DNA of 64,000 nt from positions 62,001 to 126,000 of the forward strand of contig JACKBY010000008.1 of assembly GCA_020634335.1 (NCBI GenBank), written 5' to 3'. Source of the DNA: Promineifilum sp. (GTDB lineage: Bacteria; Chloroflexota; Anaerolineae; Promineifilales; Promineifilaceae). The notes beneath the pieces are model-generated. The model saw nothing but the letters and a program-made list of their open reading frames with translations. It had not been told where the DNA came from and did no database searches. Positions 33,873-42,868 of the stretch are shown piece by piece. How positions within the stretch are numbered: position 1 is the stretch's first letter; each line of letters opens with the position of its first letter. The position numbers were made by a program, and so were the translations under genes.

Positions 33873-34343
33873 ATGACTTTACGACAAGAATTGGAAACCG
33901 AACAAGTCCGGCATATGGACTTGCAAGGTTATTGTCTGGTGGAGAGCGAGACGTCCGTCCGCGAGACGCTGGCTCACATGCGCGGCGCTGGCGGCCGCAC
34001 GGCCCTGATCACTCGTGACGGCGAGCTGATCGGCATCTTCACCGAACGCGACGTGATGCGGCGCGTGGCGGGCACGCCGGAGATGCTCGATGGTCCGATC
34101 GACGCGGTGATGACGCCCCGCCCTATCACCATTTTGCCCGACACTTCGGCGGCCGATGCACTTTGGTTGATGGACGATCATCACTTCCGCAACCTGCCGG
34201 TCATCGACCGCCAGGGCAACATCCTCGGCGACATGACCCATGCCGCAATCATCCAATATCTGGCAGCGCGCTTCCCGGTCGAGGTGCTCAACCGGTCTGC
34301 GCGCCCGGATCAGTATCCCAGCAAACCGGAGGGGGGCGATTAA
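33873..34343 (+). CDS. CBS-domain pair protein
   Basis: The 156-residue protein is two CBS motifs with short ends. It contains LITRDGELIGIFTERDVMRRV (about 45-65), the VMTPRPITILPDTSAADAL linker, and HHFRNLPVIDRQGNILGDMT. The two together form a Bateman module that binds adenine nucleotides and senses energy state. It is encoded 56 nt before a 2-oxoacid oxidoreductase alpha gene. The matching beta subunit also carries a CBS pair, so this small protein may be a regulatory partner of that enzyme. A run of six G before the ATG acts as ribosome binding site. Confidence 0.88.
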   Translation: MTLRQELETEQVRHMDLQGYCLVESETSVRETLAHMRGAGGRTALITRDGELIGIFTERDVMRRVAGTPEMLDGPIDAVMTPRPITILPDTSAADALWLMDDHHFRNLPVIDRQGNILGDMTHAAIIQYLAARFPVEVLNRSARPDQYPSKPEGGD

Positions 34344-34399
34344 AAAGCGGGCAGCGGACAGCGAGAACACTATCCACTTACCACTAACCACTGAACACT

Positions 34400-36250
34400 A
34401 TGGACGAACACGATTACATCATTGAGGAACGCGACTCGGTCGTCATCCGCTTTGCCGGCGACTCCGGCGACGGTATGCAGTTGACCGGCACCCAATTTAC
34501 CAACACGTCGGCCGTCTTTGGCAACGACGTCAGCACGATGCCCGACTTTCCGGCCGAAATTCGCGCCCCGACGGGCACATTGGCCGGCGTCAGCGGCTTC
34601 CAGGTCAACTTCTCCAATCGCGACATCCTGACGCCCGGCGACGCGGCCCAGATTCTGGTCGCCATGAACCCGGCGGCCCTCAAGGCCAGCCTGGCCGACG
34701 TGGAAAGCCACGGCACGATCATCATCAACACCGATGCTTTCTCCCAGGCCAATCTGCGCAAGGCCGGTTATGAGGCCGACCCGCGCCAGGATGGCTCGCT
34801 AAAAGAGTATCAAATCATCGAAGTGCCGCTCACCTCGCTCAACCGCGAGGCGCTGAAGGACATCGAGGGCTTGTCGACCAAGGAAAAGGATCGCTCGCAA
34901 AATTTCTTTGCCCTCGGACTGGCGTTCTGGATGTTCGACCGCTCGCTGGACGTGACCATTGATTGGGTCAACAAGAAATTCGCCAAGAACCTGCCCGTGC
35001 GTGACGGCAATATCCGCTCGTTGCAGACCGGCTATAACTTTGGCGACACAAGCCGCATCTTCCAGCACCGCTATCGCATCCGCCCCGCCACACTGCCGGC
35101 GGGCACCTATCGCAAGGTCACGGGCAATAGCGCCCTGGCTATGGGCTTCGTCACCGCCGCGCGCAAGATGGGCAAGCCGCTTTTCTACGGCACGTATCCT
35201 ATCACCCCGGCCAGCGACATCCTCCACGCCCTGGCTCCGCTGCGCAATTTCGACGTGCGCACCTTCCAGGCCGAGGACGAGATCGCGGCGATGGGGTCGG
35301 TCATCGGCGCGGCTTTTGGCGGCGCGTTGGCCGTCACCGGCACCAGCGGCCCGGGCATCGCCCTCAAGAGCGAGGGCATGAACCTGGCGGTGGCCCTGGA
35401 GCTGCCGATGGTCATCGTCAACGTGCAGCGCGGCGGCCCCAGCACCGGCCTGCCGACCAAGGTCGAGCAGTCAGACTTGCTGCAAGCCATGTACGGCCGC
35501 AACGGCGAAAGTCCCATGGCTATCCTGGCTCCCAGCAGCCCATCCGACTGCTTCGACATCGCCATCGAGGCTTGCCGCTTTGCCGTGCGCACGATGAGTC
35601 CGGTCATGATCTTGTCCGATGGCTTCCTGGCTAACAGCTCAGAGCCATGGATGATCCCCGACTCGGCCGACATCGCGCCCATCGCCTATAGCCATCCCCA
35701 GGGTAACGGCGACGGGGCCTTCCTGGCCTACCAGCGCGACCCGGAGACACTGGCCCGGCCGTGGGCATTGCCCGGAACGCCGGACCTGGAGCACCGTATC
35801 GGCGGCCTGAGCAAGGCCCCGGTGACCGGCAATGTCTCCTATAATCCGCTGCACCATGAGCAAATGGTCCACGACCGGGCGGAAAAAATCGCCCGGCTGG
35901 CCGAGATCATCCCCGAGCAGACGGTTTTCGGGCCGGAAGAGGGCCAACTGTTGCTGCTAAGCTGGGGTGGGACGTATGGTGCGGTGCGCTCGGCCGTGGC
36001 CCAGGCCCAGCGGCGCGGCCAATCGGTGGCCCACGCCCATTTGCGCTACCTGAACCCGTTCCCGCGCAATCTGCGCGACCTCCTCAGCCGCTACCGGCAG
36101 GTGATCGTGCCCGAACTGAACGGCGGGCAACTGGCCTTCTTGCTGCGTGGGCGCTATGCACTGAACATTCAATCCTACACCAAGCTCCACGGCCGTCCTT
36201 TCACCATCGGCGAGATCAGCGCCAAGATCGAGCAGGCACTGGAAAAATGA
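34400..36250 (+). CDS. korA: 2-oxoacid:ferredoxin oxidoreductase, fused gamma-alpha subunit (KorA-like)
   Basis: The 616-residue protein begins with the gamma domain (VIRFAGDSGDGMQLTGTQF, about 12-30). The alpha, pyrimidine-binding domain follows from about residue 225 (YGTYPITPASDILHAL, FQAEDEIAAMGSVIGAA, TGTSGPGIALKSEGMNL). This is the two-subunit KorA form found in bacteria and archaea. With KorB it decarboxylates a 2-oxoacid, most likely 2-oxoglutarate, with CoA and reduces ferredoxin. It has no SD-like sequence before its ATG. The next gene is its beta subunit, 94 nt away. The substrate is inferred from family likeness, not read from residues. Confidence 0.9.
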   Translation: MDEHDYIIEERDSVVIRFAGDSGDGMQLTGTQFTNTSAVFGNDVSTMPDFPAEIRAPTGTLAGVSGFQVNFSNRDILTPGDAAQILVAMNPAALKASLADVESHGTIIINTDAFSQANLRKAGYEADPRQDGSLKEYQIIEVPLTSLNREALKDIEGLSTKEKDRSQNFFALGLAFWMFDRSLDVTIDWVNKKFAKNLPVRDGNIRSLQTGYNFGDTSRIFQHRYRIRPATLPAGTYRKVTGNSALAMGFVTAARKMGKPLFYGTYPITPASDILHALAPLRNFDVRTFQAEDEIAAMGSVIGAAFGGALAVTGTSGPGIALKSEGMNLAVALELPMVIVNVQRGGPSTGLPTKVEQSDLLQAMYGRNGESPMAILAPSSPSDCFDIAIEACRFAVRTMSPVMILSDGFLANSSEPWMIPDSADIAPIAYSHPQGNGDGAFLAYQRDPETLARPWALPGTPDLEHRIGGLSKAPVTGNVSYNPLHHEQMVHDRAEKIARLAEIIPEQTVFGPEEGQLLLLSWGGTYGAVRSAVAQAQRRGQSVAHAHLRYLNPFPRNLRDLLSRYRQVIVPELNGGQLAFLLRGRYALNIQSYTKLHGRPFTIGEISAKIEQALEK

Positions 36251-36263
36251 GTAGAAAAAACCC

Positions 36264-36321
36264 GGGACGCGAAGGTGTGGAAACGCAGAGAGAAATATTT
36301 GTTATTGTATCCTCGCGTCCC
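36264..36321. repeat. Inverted repeat between korA and korB
   Basis: Arms GGGACGCGA (36264-36272) and TCGCGTCCC (36313-36321) are perfect complements 40 bases apart in the 94-bp gap between the two subunit genes. It could form a hairpin that changes the subunit ratio, or be a remnant of a dispersed repeat. Confidence 0.45.
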
Positions 36322-36344
36322 TGCGTTGATCTCTGGAAATAACC

Positions 36345-37895
36345 ATGACAATCGATACCATTCCCCTTCCCCAATTAACCCGGCAGGATTTCATGTCCGA
36401 CCAGACGGTGCGCTGGTGCCCCGGCTGCGGCGACTACGCCATTCTGGCGACGGTGCAAAAGGTGTTGCCCGAACTGGGTATCCCGCGCGAAAACATCGTG
36501 TTCATCTCCGGCATCGGCTGCTCCAGCCGCTTCCCCTACTACATGAACACCTACGGCATACACAGCATCCACGGCCGCGCGCCGACGCTGGCGACGGGTC
36601 TGGCCATTGCCAATCCCGACCTGTCGATCTGGGTCATCACCGGCGACGGCGACGGCTTGTCCATCGGCGGCAACCATTTACTCCATGCCTTGCGGCGCAA
36701 CGTGAATCTGAATATCATCCTGTTCAATAACCGCATCTACGGACTGACCAAAGGCCAATACTCGCCCACCTCGCGCGTCGGTGCCAAAACCAAGTCTTCG
36801 CCCATGGGGACGATTGAGCATCCTATCAATCCCATCGGGCTGGCGCTGGCGGCCGAGGCGTCGTTCGTGGCGCGCTCCATCGATGCCCACACCCAACACC
36901 TGGGCGAAGTCCTGTTACAGGCAGCCAATCACGTCGGTTCGTCTTTTGTCGAGGTCTATCAGAATTGCGTCATCTTCAACCCCAACGAATGGGTCGGGCT
37001 GGATGACCGGCGCACGCGCGACGACAACATCCTCTATCTGGAGCATGGCAAGCCGATGGTCTTCGGCAAGAACCACGACCGCGGCATCCGTCTGAACGGC
37101 TTCACGCCGGAGGTGGTCGATCTAAGCGACGGTGTCACTGAGACTGATCTGGTCATCCACGACGCCGAATCGACTGAACTGGGCTACATCCTGAGCAATA
37201 TGGAATACCCCACGCCCATGGGCGTCTTTCGCCGCATGACCGACCGCCCAACCTACACCGACGGGCTGATGGGCCAGATCGCCGAGGCGCAGACGAAGCG
37301 CGGCGTGGGAAACCTGGATGAGCTTTACCGCGCGGCCGATCTGTGGACGGTTGTGCCCAAAGAGCAGGACGAGCCGATCGAGTCCCACATCTCCGGCCGC
37401 ATGGCTGACGAGCTGGACGACGAGTACGTCGACCGGCTGGCCTTCGGCGAGGAGCCCGCGGCCACGACCGATTTACAGGAGCGACTGGCCGAAGAGACCG
37501 TTGAGGCGCTGGCCGCCCACGCGCCGGTCGAGGTCGATGTCCACACGTCTCTGGCCAAGGCCATCCGGCAGATGAACACCCACAATATCGGCTGTGTCAT
37601 GGTGACCGACGAAAACGACCACCTGATCGGTATCTTCACCGAGCGGGATGTGGTGATGCGCGTGGCCGGACTGGCGGACGATCTGGCCGCGGCCACCGTT
37701 GGGCAATACATGACTCCCGATCCGGTGGCCGTCCGCGCCGACCTGCCCATCGCCCACGCGTTGCATCTGATGTCGCTCTACGGCTTCCGCCACTTGCCGC
37801 TGGTCGACGATGACAACCGGCCCACCGGCATCATCTCGTTCCGCGACGTGGTGCGGCACTTGCACGGCGTCGTCAAGGGAACGCCCGCCGATTAA
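36345..37895 (+). CDS. korB: 2-oxoacid:ferredoxin oxidoreductase beta subunit fused to a CBS pair
   Basis: The first 290 or so of 516 residues are a KorB domain: the WCPGCGDY motif (Cys25 and Cys28 of the cluster site), SGIGCSSR, and the TPP-binding ITGDGDGLSIGGN (98-110). A linker follows, and from about residue 390 a CBS pair (VEVDVHTSLAKAI, IGIFTERDVVMRV, YGFRHLPLVDDDNRPTG). Typical KorB proteins are near 280-350 residues, so this is a fusion. Its CBS part resembles the stand-alone CBS protein at 33873-34343. Adenylate binding could switch carbon and electron flow. The enzyme is cytosolic and needs TPP, an iron-sulfur cluster and ferredoxin. Confidence 0.9.
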   Translation: MTIDTIPLPQLTRQDFMSDQTVRWCPGCGDYAILATVQKVLPELGIPRENIVFISGIGCSSRFPYYMNTYGIHSIHGRAPTLATGLAIANPDLSIWVITGDGDGLSIGGNHLLHALRRNVNLNIILFNNRIYGLTKGQYSPTSRVGAKTKSSPMGTIEHPINPIGLALAAEASFVARSIDAHTQHLGEVLLQAANHVGSSFVEVYQNCVIFNPNEWVGLDDRRTRDDNILYLEHGKPMVFGKNHDRGIRLNGFTPEVVDLSDGVTETDLVIHDAESTELGYILSNMEYPTPMGVFRRMTDRPTYTDGLMGQIAEAQTKRGVGNLDELYRAADLWTVVPKEQDEPIESHISGRMADELDDEYVDRLAFGEEPAATTDLQERLAEETVEALAAHAPVEVDVHTSLAKAIRQMNTHNIGCVMVTDENDHLIGIFTERDVVMRVAGLADDLAAATVGQYMTPDPVAVRADLPIAHALHLMSLYGFRHLPLVDDDNRPTGIISFRDVVRHLHGVVKGTPAD

Positions 37896-37993
37896 CGATT
37901 GCGGCGAGACATGCTCGCCAATTACCGGAAATTTTCATGGGCTGTGGCGGGCCTCGCCAAGCTCTATGGTGGTCTTGAAGGAGAAGCACGAAC

Positions 37994-40006
37994 ATGAGTA
38001 CCGGATTGATTGAGGGACAAGCGCTCGCAAACCCCGACGGGGCCGCCGCGGACCTGATCATCAATGACTTTTCTATCGTCGTGGCGACGGCCAACGGCAC
38101 CGGCAGCCAGACGTCGAACCTGGCGATCCTGCGCGCCCTGTTCAAGATGGGCATTCCTGTCAACGGCAAGAATATCTTCCCGTCCAACATTCAGGGCTTG
38201 CCGACCTGGTATCACATCCGCGCCAGCCGTGACGGTTATACCGCTCGCCGGCACACGTCGGAGATTCTGGTAGCTTTCAATCAGGCCACGGTCATCCAGG
38301 ATATTCAAGCACTGCCGCCGGGGGGCATTTGTATCTACAACGGCGATTGGCGCTCGATCCCCCAGCGCGACGACATCACCTACTATGCTGTGCCGGTCAA
38401 CGAGTTCGTGCGCGCGGCTGATCTCAAAGAAAAGAAGCTGCGGGATTACATCGCCAACATGGTCTACGTCGGCGCGCTGGCCTATTTGCTGGAGATTCCG
38501 CTGGAGAAGCTTGATGAGGCGTTGATGTTCCTGTTCAGGGGCAAGCGCCGTACTGTTGACAGCAACATGGGCGTCGTGCGCGCCGCCTACGAATGGTCGG
38601 CCGCCAATCTGGCCCAGGACCACCCCTATCGCGTCGCGCCAATGAACGAGACCGAAGGGCAGATCATGATGACCGGCAACGAGGCGGCCGCGCTGGGGGC
38701 CGTGTTCGGCGGCGTCACCTTCGCCGCCTGGTATCCTATCACGCCATCCACCAGCGTCATTGACGCGCTGAACGACTATCTGGGACAACTTCGCCGCGAC
38801 CCGGCGACGGGCGAGGCGACCTACGCCGTGGTGCAGGCCGAGGACGAATTATCGGCCATCGGCATGGTCATCGGCGCGGGCTATGCCGGCGCGCGGGCCA
38901 TGACGGCCACCAGCGGCCCCGGCATCTCGCTCATGGCCGAATTCGTCGGGCTGGGCTACTTTGCCGAAGTGCCGGCGGTCATCTGGGATATCCAGCGCGT
39001 CGGCCCCAGCACCGGCCTGCCGACCCGCACCAGCCAGGGCGACATCCTCTTTACCTATTATTTGGGCCACGGCGACACGAAGAACGTCATCCTGCTGCCC
39101 TCTTCCTTGCGCGAGTGCTTCGATTTCGGCTACATGGCGTTCGACCTGGCCGATACGCTCCAAACGCCGGTCTTCGTGCTCAGCGATCTGGACCTGGGCA
39201 TGAACAACTGGATGTCGGAGCCGTTCGCGTACCCGGCCGAGCCGCTCAAGCGCGGCAAGGTGCTGACGGCCGAAGATGTGGCCGACCGCGGATTTGCCCG
39301 CTACAAGGACATCGACGGGGATGGTATCGCCTATCGCACGCTGCCCGGCAACGAGCACCCGCTGGCGGCTTACTTCGCGCGCGGCACCGGCCACAATGAT
39401 GCCGCCGTCTACAGCGAGCGACCCGACGACTGGAAGAACAACATGGCCCGCCTGGCGCGCAAGTTCGACACGGCGCGGTTGCTGGTTCCGGGCCCGGTTA
39501 TCGACGAACCCGAGGGCGCGCAGATCGGCATCATCGCTTACGGCACGACCCGCCCGGCCATCGACGAGGCGCGCGACCGGTTGACGGCCGACGGCCTTGT
39601 TACAAGCTACATGCGGCTGCGCGCCTTGCCGATCAACGATGAGGTCGAGGCGTTCATCGCCCGGCACGACCACGTCTACGTCGTCGAGCTGAACCGCGAC
39701 GGCCAGATGCACACGCTGCTGAGCTCGGAGCTCCCGGAGCTAGCCACGCGGCTGGAATCGCTGGCCTTGCTGGACGGCATGCCCCTGACAGCGCGCTGGG
39801 TGGTCGAGGCGATCACGGCCGTCGAAGAGGATCGGCCGCGCCGCCGTTCGGCCAACGGCCGGGGCCGGCGCGGCGCGACGGAGCTTGATCTGTCCGGCAA
39901 CGGCTCGATGTCGCCCGGCAACGACATGCCGCGCGGCGACAGCGGTCTGACAGATATGGGCCACGACGGGCACAATCGGGAAGTGATTGTAGAAGAGATG
40001 GAGTGA
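37994..40006 (+). CDS. Second 2-oxoacid:ferredoxin oxidoreductase, fused gamma-alpha subunit
   Basis: The 670-residue protein has a gamma domain at the N-terminus (FSIVVATANGTGSQTSNLA) and an alpha domain (FAAWYPITPSTSVIDAL, VQAEDELSAIGMVIGAG, TATSGPGISLMAEFVGL). It differs clearly from the first alpha subunit at 34400-36250 and has a low-complexity hydrophilic C-terminus (RRRSANGRGRRG and DMPRGDSGL). It pairs with the beta gene that begins 122 nt downstream. The substrate may be another 2-oxoacid such as pyruvate or a branched-chain oxoacid. AAGGAG about ten bases before the ATG supports the start. It lies 98 nt after the first beta gene, so four subunit genes may be one operon. Confidence 0.9.
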   Translation: MSTGLIEGQALANPDGAAADLIINDFSIVVATANGTGSQTSNLAILRALFKMGIPVNGKNIFPSNIQGLPTWYHIRASRDGYTARRHTSEILVAFNQATVIQDIQALPPGGICIYNGDWRSIPQRDDITYYAVPVNEFVRAADLKEKKLRDYIANMVYVGALAYLLEIPLEKLDEALMFLFRGKRRTVDSNMGVVRAAYEWSAANLAQDHPYRVAPMNETEGQIMMTGNEAAALGAVFGGVTFAAWYPITPSTSVIDALNDYLGQLRRDPATGEATYAVVQAEDELSAIGMVIGAGYAGARAMTATSGPGISLMAEFVGLGYFAEVPAVIWDIQRVGPSTGLPTRTSQGDILFTYYLGHGDTKNVILLPSSLRECFDFGYMAFDLADTLQTPVFVLSDLDLGMNNWMSEPFAYPAEPLKRGKVLTAEDVADRGFARYKDIDGDGIAYRTLPGNEHPLAAYFARGTGHNDAAVYSERPDDWKNNMARLARKFDTARLLVPGPVIDEPEGAQIGIIAYGTTRPAIDEARDRLTADGLVTSYMRLRALPINDEVEAFIARHDHVYVVELNRDGQMHTLLSSELPELATRLESLALLDGMPLTARWVVEAITAVEEDRPRRRSANGRGRRGATELDLSGNGSMSPGNDMPRGDSGLTDMGHDGHNREVIVEEME

Positions 40007-40128
40007 AGAAGGGCTAGTGGAGCGGTAAGCAGTATGATAGTAGACCGTGACATTTAGTGTTAGGGCATCTACCTGAGTACCGGTTACCGGCTACATTGCA
40101 CGTATTAAGCACAAGACGGAGCATGACA

Positions 40129-41175
40129 ATGACGGATACGACGACACCACGCGCGGGACGGGTCAATGCCATCGGCCTGGCGCAAACAGATTACAAAGGG
40201 CTGCCCTCGACGCTGTGTCAGGGTTGCGGCCACAACTCCATCGCCAATCAGATCGTCCAGGTCGCCTACGAACTGAACGTGCGCCCGGCGGAGATGCTGA
40301 AGTTGAGCGGCATCGGCTGCTCCAGCAAATCGCCGGCCTATTTCCTGGGCCAGAGTTTCGGCTTCAACGGGCTGCACGGCCGCATGCCCTCGCTGGCGAC
40401 CGGCGCGCTGATGGGCAATCATACCATGCGGGCTATCGCCGTCAGCGGCGACGGCGACTCGGCCAGCATCGGCCTGGGACAGTTCAAGCACGTCCTGCGG
40501 CGCAACGTGCGCATGGTCTACATCGTGGAGAACAACGGCGTCTACGGCTTGACCAAGGGGCAGTTTTCGGCCACGGCGGACGAGGGCCAGGAGCTTAAGT
40601 ACGCGGGGACGAACGAGTTCCCGCCCATCGATATCTGCATGGAAGCCATCCTGGCCGGCTGCGGCTTTGTGGCCCGCTCCTTCTCCGGCGATGCCCAACA
40701 GGTGCGCGAACTGATGAAGGCGGCGCTGAGCCATGGCGGCACGGCTGTGCTCGACATCATCAGCCCCTGTGTGGCCTTCAACAACGCGGATACCTCGACC
40801 AAGAGTTACCACTACGGCAAGGAGCACGAGATACCGCTGCACGGCATCGGCTTCGTGCCCAGCGAAGAGGAGATCGAGATCGAGGCTTATGATCCCGGTG
40901 AGTTGCGCGTCGTGGAGATGCACGACGGCTCATGGGTCAAGCTGCGCAAGCTGGAGGCGGATTATGATCCCACCGACCGCATGGGAGCGATGCATCGCCT
41001 GCAGTGGGCGCAGGAGAATCAGGAGTTAATCACCGGCCTGGTCTACTACGACGGTTCGCGGCCCAGTCTGGCTGAATCGAGCCGGCTGGGCGACACGCCG
41101 CTCAACGCGCTGGACGAGTCGCGGGTGCGGCCGGGGCGGGAAGCGCTGGCCGGGTTAATGGATGGCTTGATGTAA
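40129..41175 (+). CDS. Second 2-oxoacid:ferredoxin oxidoreductase, beta subunit
   Basis: The 348-residue protein has STLCQGCGHNSIANQI (Cys30 and Cys33), SGIGCSSKSPAYFLG, and the TPP motif AVSGDGDSASIGLGQ, as in KorB/PorB proteins. It has no CBS extension, unlike the first beta subunit. A C-terminal segment of about 70 residues (LRKLEADYDPTDRMGAM) is common in this beta-subunit type. I start at the ATG at 40129, seven bases after GGAG; an ATG at 40123 would sit one base from it. It pairs with the alpha gene upstream. A strong hairpin after its stop may end the transcript. Confidence 0.9.
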   Translation: MTDTTTPRAGRVNAIGLAQTDYKGLPSTLCQGCGHNSIANQIVQVAYELNVRPAEMLKLSGIGCSSKSPAYFLGQSFGFNGLHGRMPSLATGALMGNHTMRAIAVSGDGDSASIGLGQFKHVLRRNVRMVYIVENNGVYGLTKGQFSATADEGQELKYAGTNEFPPIDICMEAILAGCGFVARSFSGDAQQVRELMKAALSHGGTAVLDIISPCVAFNNADTSTKSYHYGKEHEIPLHGIGFVPSEEEIEIEAYDPGELRVVEMHDGSWVKLRKLEADYDPTDRMGAMHRLQWAQENQELITGLVYYDGSRPSLAESSRLGDTPLNALDESRVRPGREALAGLMDGLM

Positions 41176-41183
41176 ATCATTGG

Positions 41184-41224
41184 GCCGAGAAGCCGGGTTT
41201 TTCTGAAAAACCCGGCTTCTCGGC
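41184..41224. terminator. Perfect 19-bp inverted repeat after the oxidoreductase cluster
   Basis: Arms at 41184-41202 and 41206-41224 are exact complements around a CTG loop. The top of the stem is T5/A5, so RNA from either strand has a stable GC stem but no trailing U run. It lies nine bases after the beta-subunit stop and likely ends transcription; the sequence also looks like a dispersed repeat type. Confidence 0.65.
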
Positions 41225-41372
41225 TTGCTGTTTATAGCGGCTCTATTCCACGGTCCAAAAAATCTATCGGTATTCGGCCTGTTCGTCGAACACGCCACGA
41301 AGGCCCATAACAAAGGCCCGGCGTTTTGGGTCGCCGAGCCTTGTAATGATATAAAACTACTTGTCGGGTCGC

Positions 41373-42686
41373 TTACTCCGCCGGCGCCGGCTGCGCGTCC
41401 AGCAGTTCAACCTCAAAGACGAGCGTCGCCCCGGGCGGGATCGCGCCGGAGCCGGTGTCACCGTAGGCCAGGTCGGACGGGATGACCAGTTGGCGGATGC
41501 CGCCGACCTTCATGCCCACGAGGCCCTCATCCCAGCCGGGGATGACCGCGCCGGTGCCCAGCGTGAACGGGAACGGGAAGCCACTGTCGAGCGAGCTGTC
41601 GAACTTTATATTGTTGGTCAGCCAGCCGGTGTAGTTGACGGTTACGGCGCTGCCGGCCTCGGCCGTCGCCCCGTCGCCCTCAACGATGTCATAGTACTTC
41701 AGCCCGCTGGTGGTCACGGTGAAGTCCTCTTCGGAGATTTCCGTCGGCAGCACCAGTGGTTTCACTTCCACCAGTTCGACTTCCATGATGAGCGTCGCGT
41801 TGGGTGGAATGCGGCCGCCGCCCTGCTCGCCCAGCGCCAGGTCGGGCGGGATCACCAGATAGCGCTTGCCGCCGGGTTTCATCGTCGAGACGCCCTCGTT
41901 CCAGCCGGGGAAGACGCCCTGCTCGCTGCCCAACGTAAAGGTCAGCGGTTCGCCGACGGTGACCGACGAAGCGATGTACTCTGCGCCGTCCTGTAACCAG
42001 GCCCAGTACTCGATGACCACATCCTGACCGGCCACCGGCATCTCGCCTTCGCCTTCCACGATGTCGTAGTATTTGAGACCGCTATCGGTTTCCGTAAGAT
42101 CGGCCGGGTCCACGTCCGTGGGTACGGGCGGGGGGGTGACCGTCAGCAAATCCACGTCCATGATGATCGTCGCATTGGCCGGAATTACCCCACCCGCGCC
42201 CTCCTCGCCGAAGGCCAAATCGGGCGGAATCGTCAGCCGCGCCTTGCCGCCCTCCTTGATGAGCAGCAGTCCTTCCAGCCAGCCGGGGAACAGGTCTGTT
42301 TCCGTGGCCGTGGCGGTGATCGGCGCACCCTCGCTCACGGTATCGGCAAATATGGTGCCGTCCTCCAACATGCCGAGGATGTTCATCGTCACCAGATCAC
42401 CCACCTGGGGCGTAGGGCCGTTGCCTTCTCGCATTTCGGTGACCCGCAAACCACTGTCGGTCACGGTGACCGGCCCATTGGCTTCCTCGATGCCGGGCGG
42501 CAATTCAACCGTTCCGTCCGTCGCTGATTCTTCAGCGCCGGTTCCGGTTTCGGTCTGCTCGGCCCCGCCCGCCTCGCGCGTCATTTCGTCGGCCTGTTCC
42601 GTGGAAACGGCCGGGCCGCAAGCGACCATCATTAACAAGATCATGAGCAAAGTCGCCCACGTGGATACCGCAAATCTCTTCTTCAT
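41373..42686 (-). CDS. Lipoprotein with three FKBP-type peptidyl-prolyl isomerase domains
   Basis: The 437-residue protein has a lipoprotein signal peptide (LLMILLMMVACG, lipobox Cys near residue 23), a Glu/Thr-rich linker, and three tandem FKBP domains starting near residues 80, 200 and 315. The third keeps the canonical active-site pattern (VNYTGWL, KFDSS, VIPGWDEGLVGM, IPSDLAYG). The first two differ at the Tyr and Asp positions (MNILGML with IFADT; IEYWAWL with YIASS), so they may only bind chains. It would sit on the outer face of the membrane and help fold exported proteins. Single-domain FKBPs are usual; three in a row is less common. It lies opposite to its neighbours. Confidence 0.88.
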   Translation of the reverse strand: MKKRFAVSTWATLLMILLMMVACGPAVSTEQADEMTREAGGAEQTETGTGAEESATDGTVELPPGIEEANGPVTVTDSGLRVTEMREGNGPTPQVGDLVTMNILGMLEDGTIFADTVSEGAPITATATETDLFPGWLEGLLLIKEGGKARLTIPPDLAFGEEGAGGVIPANATIIMDVDLLTVTPPPVPTDVDPADLTETDSGLKYYDIVEGEGEMPVAGQDVVIEYWAWLQDGAEYIASSVTVGEPLTFTLGSEQGVFPGWNEGVSTMKPGGKRYLVIPPDLALGEQGGGRIPPNATLIMEVELVEVKPLVLPTEISEEDFTVTTSGLKYYDIVEGDGATAEAGSAVTVNYTGWLTNNIKFDSSLDSGFPFPFTLGTGAVIPGWDEGLVGMKVGGIRQLVIPSDLAYGDTGSGAIPPGATLVFEVELLDAQPAPAE

Positions 42687-42832
42687 TGGTTACGTTTCAA
42701 AGCTCCTTCTAAATGGGAAACTCCATTGACCGAGGACGTAAAGCCGGCCAACATAATGAATAGGCCTGTTAATATTATCTTTGCCCGCCCGCCCGCGCCA
42801 CTTTCCCCCAGCCCTTTCTCAGATTGGGCAAG

Positions 42833-42860
42833 TTGTGTACTGTCTGGCGATGCTTATAAT
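42833..42860 (+). promoter_or_regulatory. Promoter placing transcription start at the start codon
   Basis: TTGTGT (42833-42838) and a perfect TATAAT (42855-42860) are 16 bp apart. Transcription would begin near 42867, two bases before the ATG at 42869, so the mRNA would be almost leaderless. An internal ATG at 42887 would give a leader of about 20 nt. Confidence 0.55.
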
Positions 42861-42868
42861 CAGAGCTC

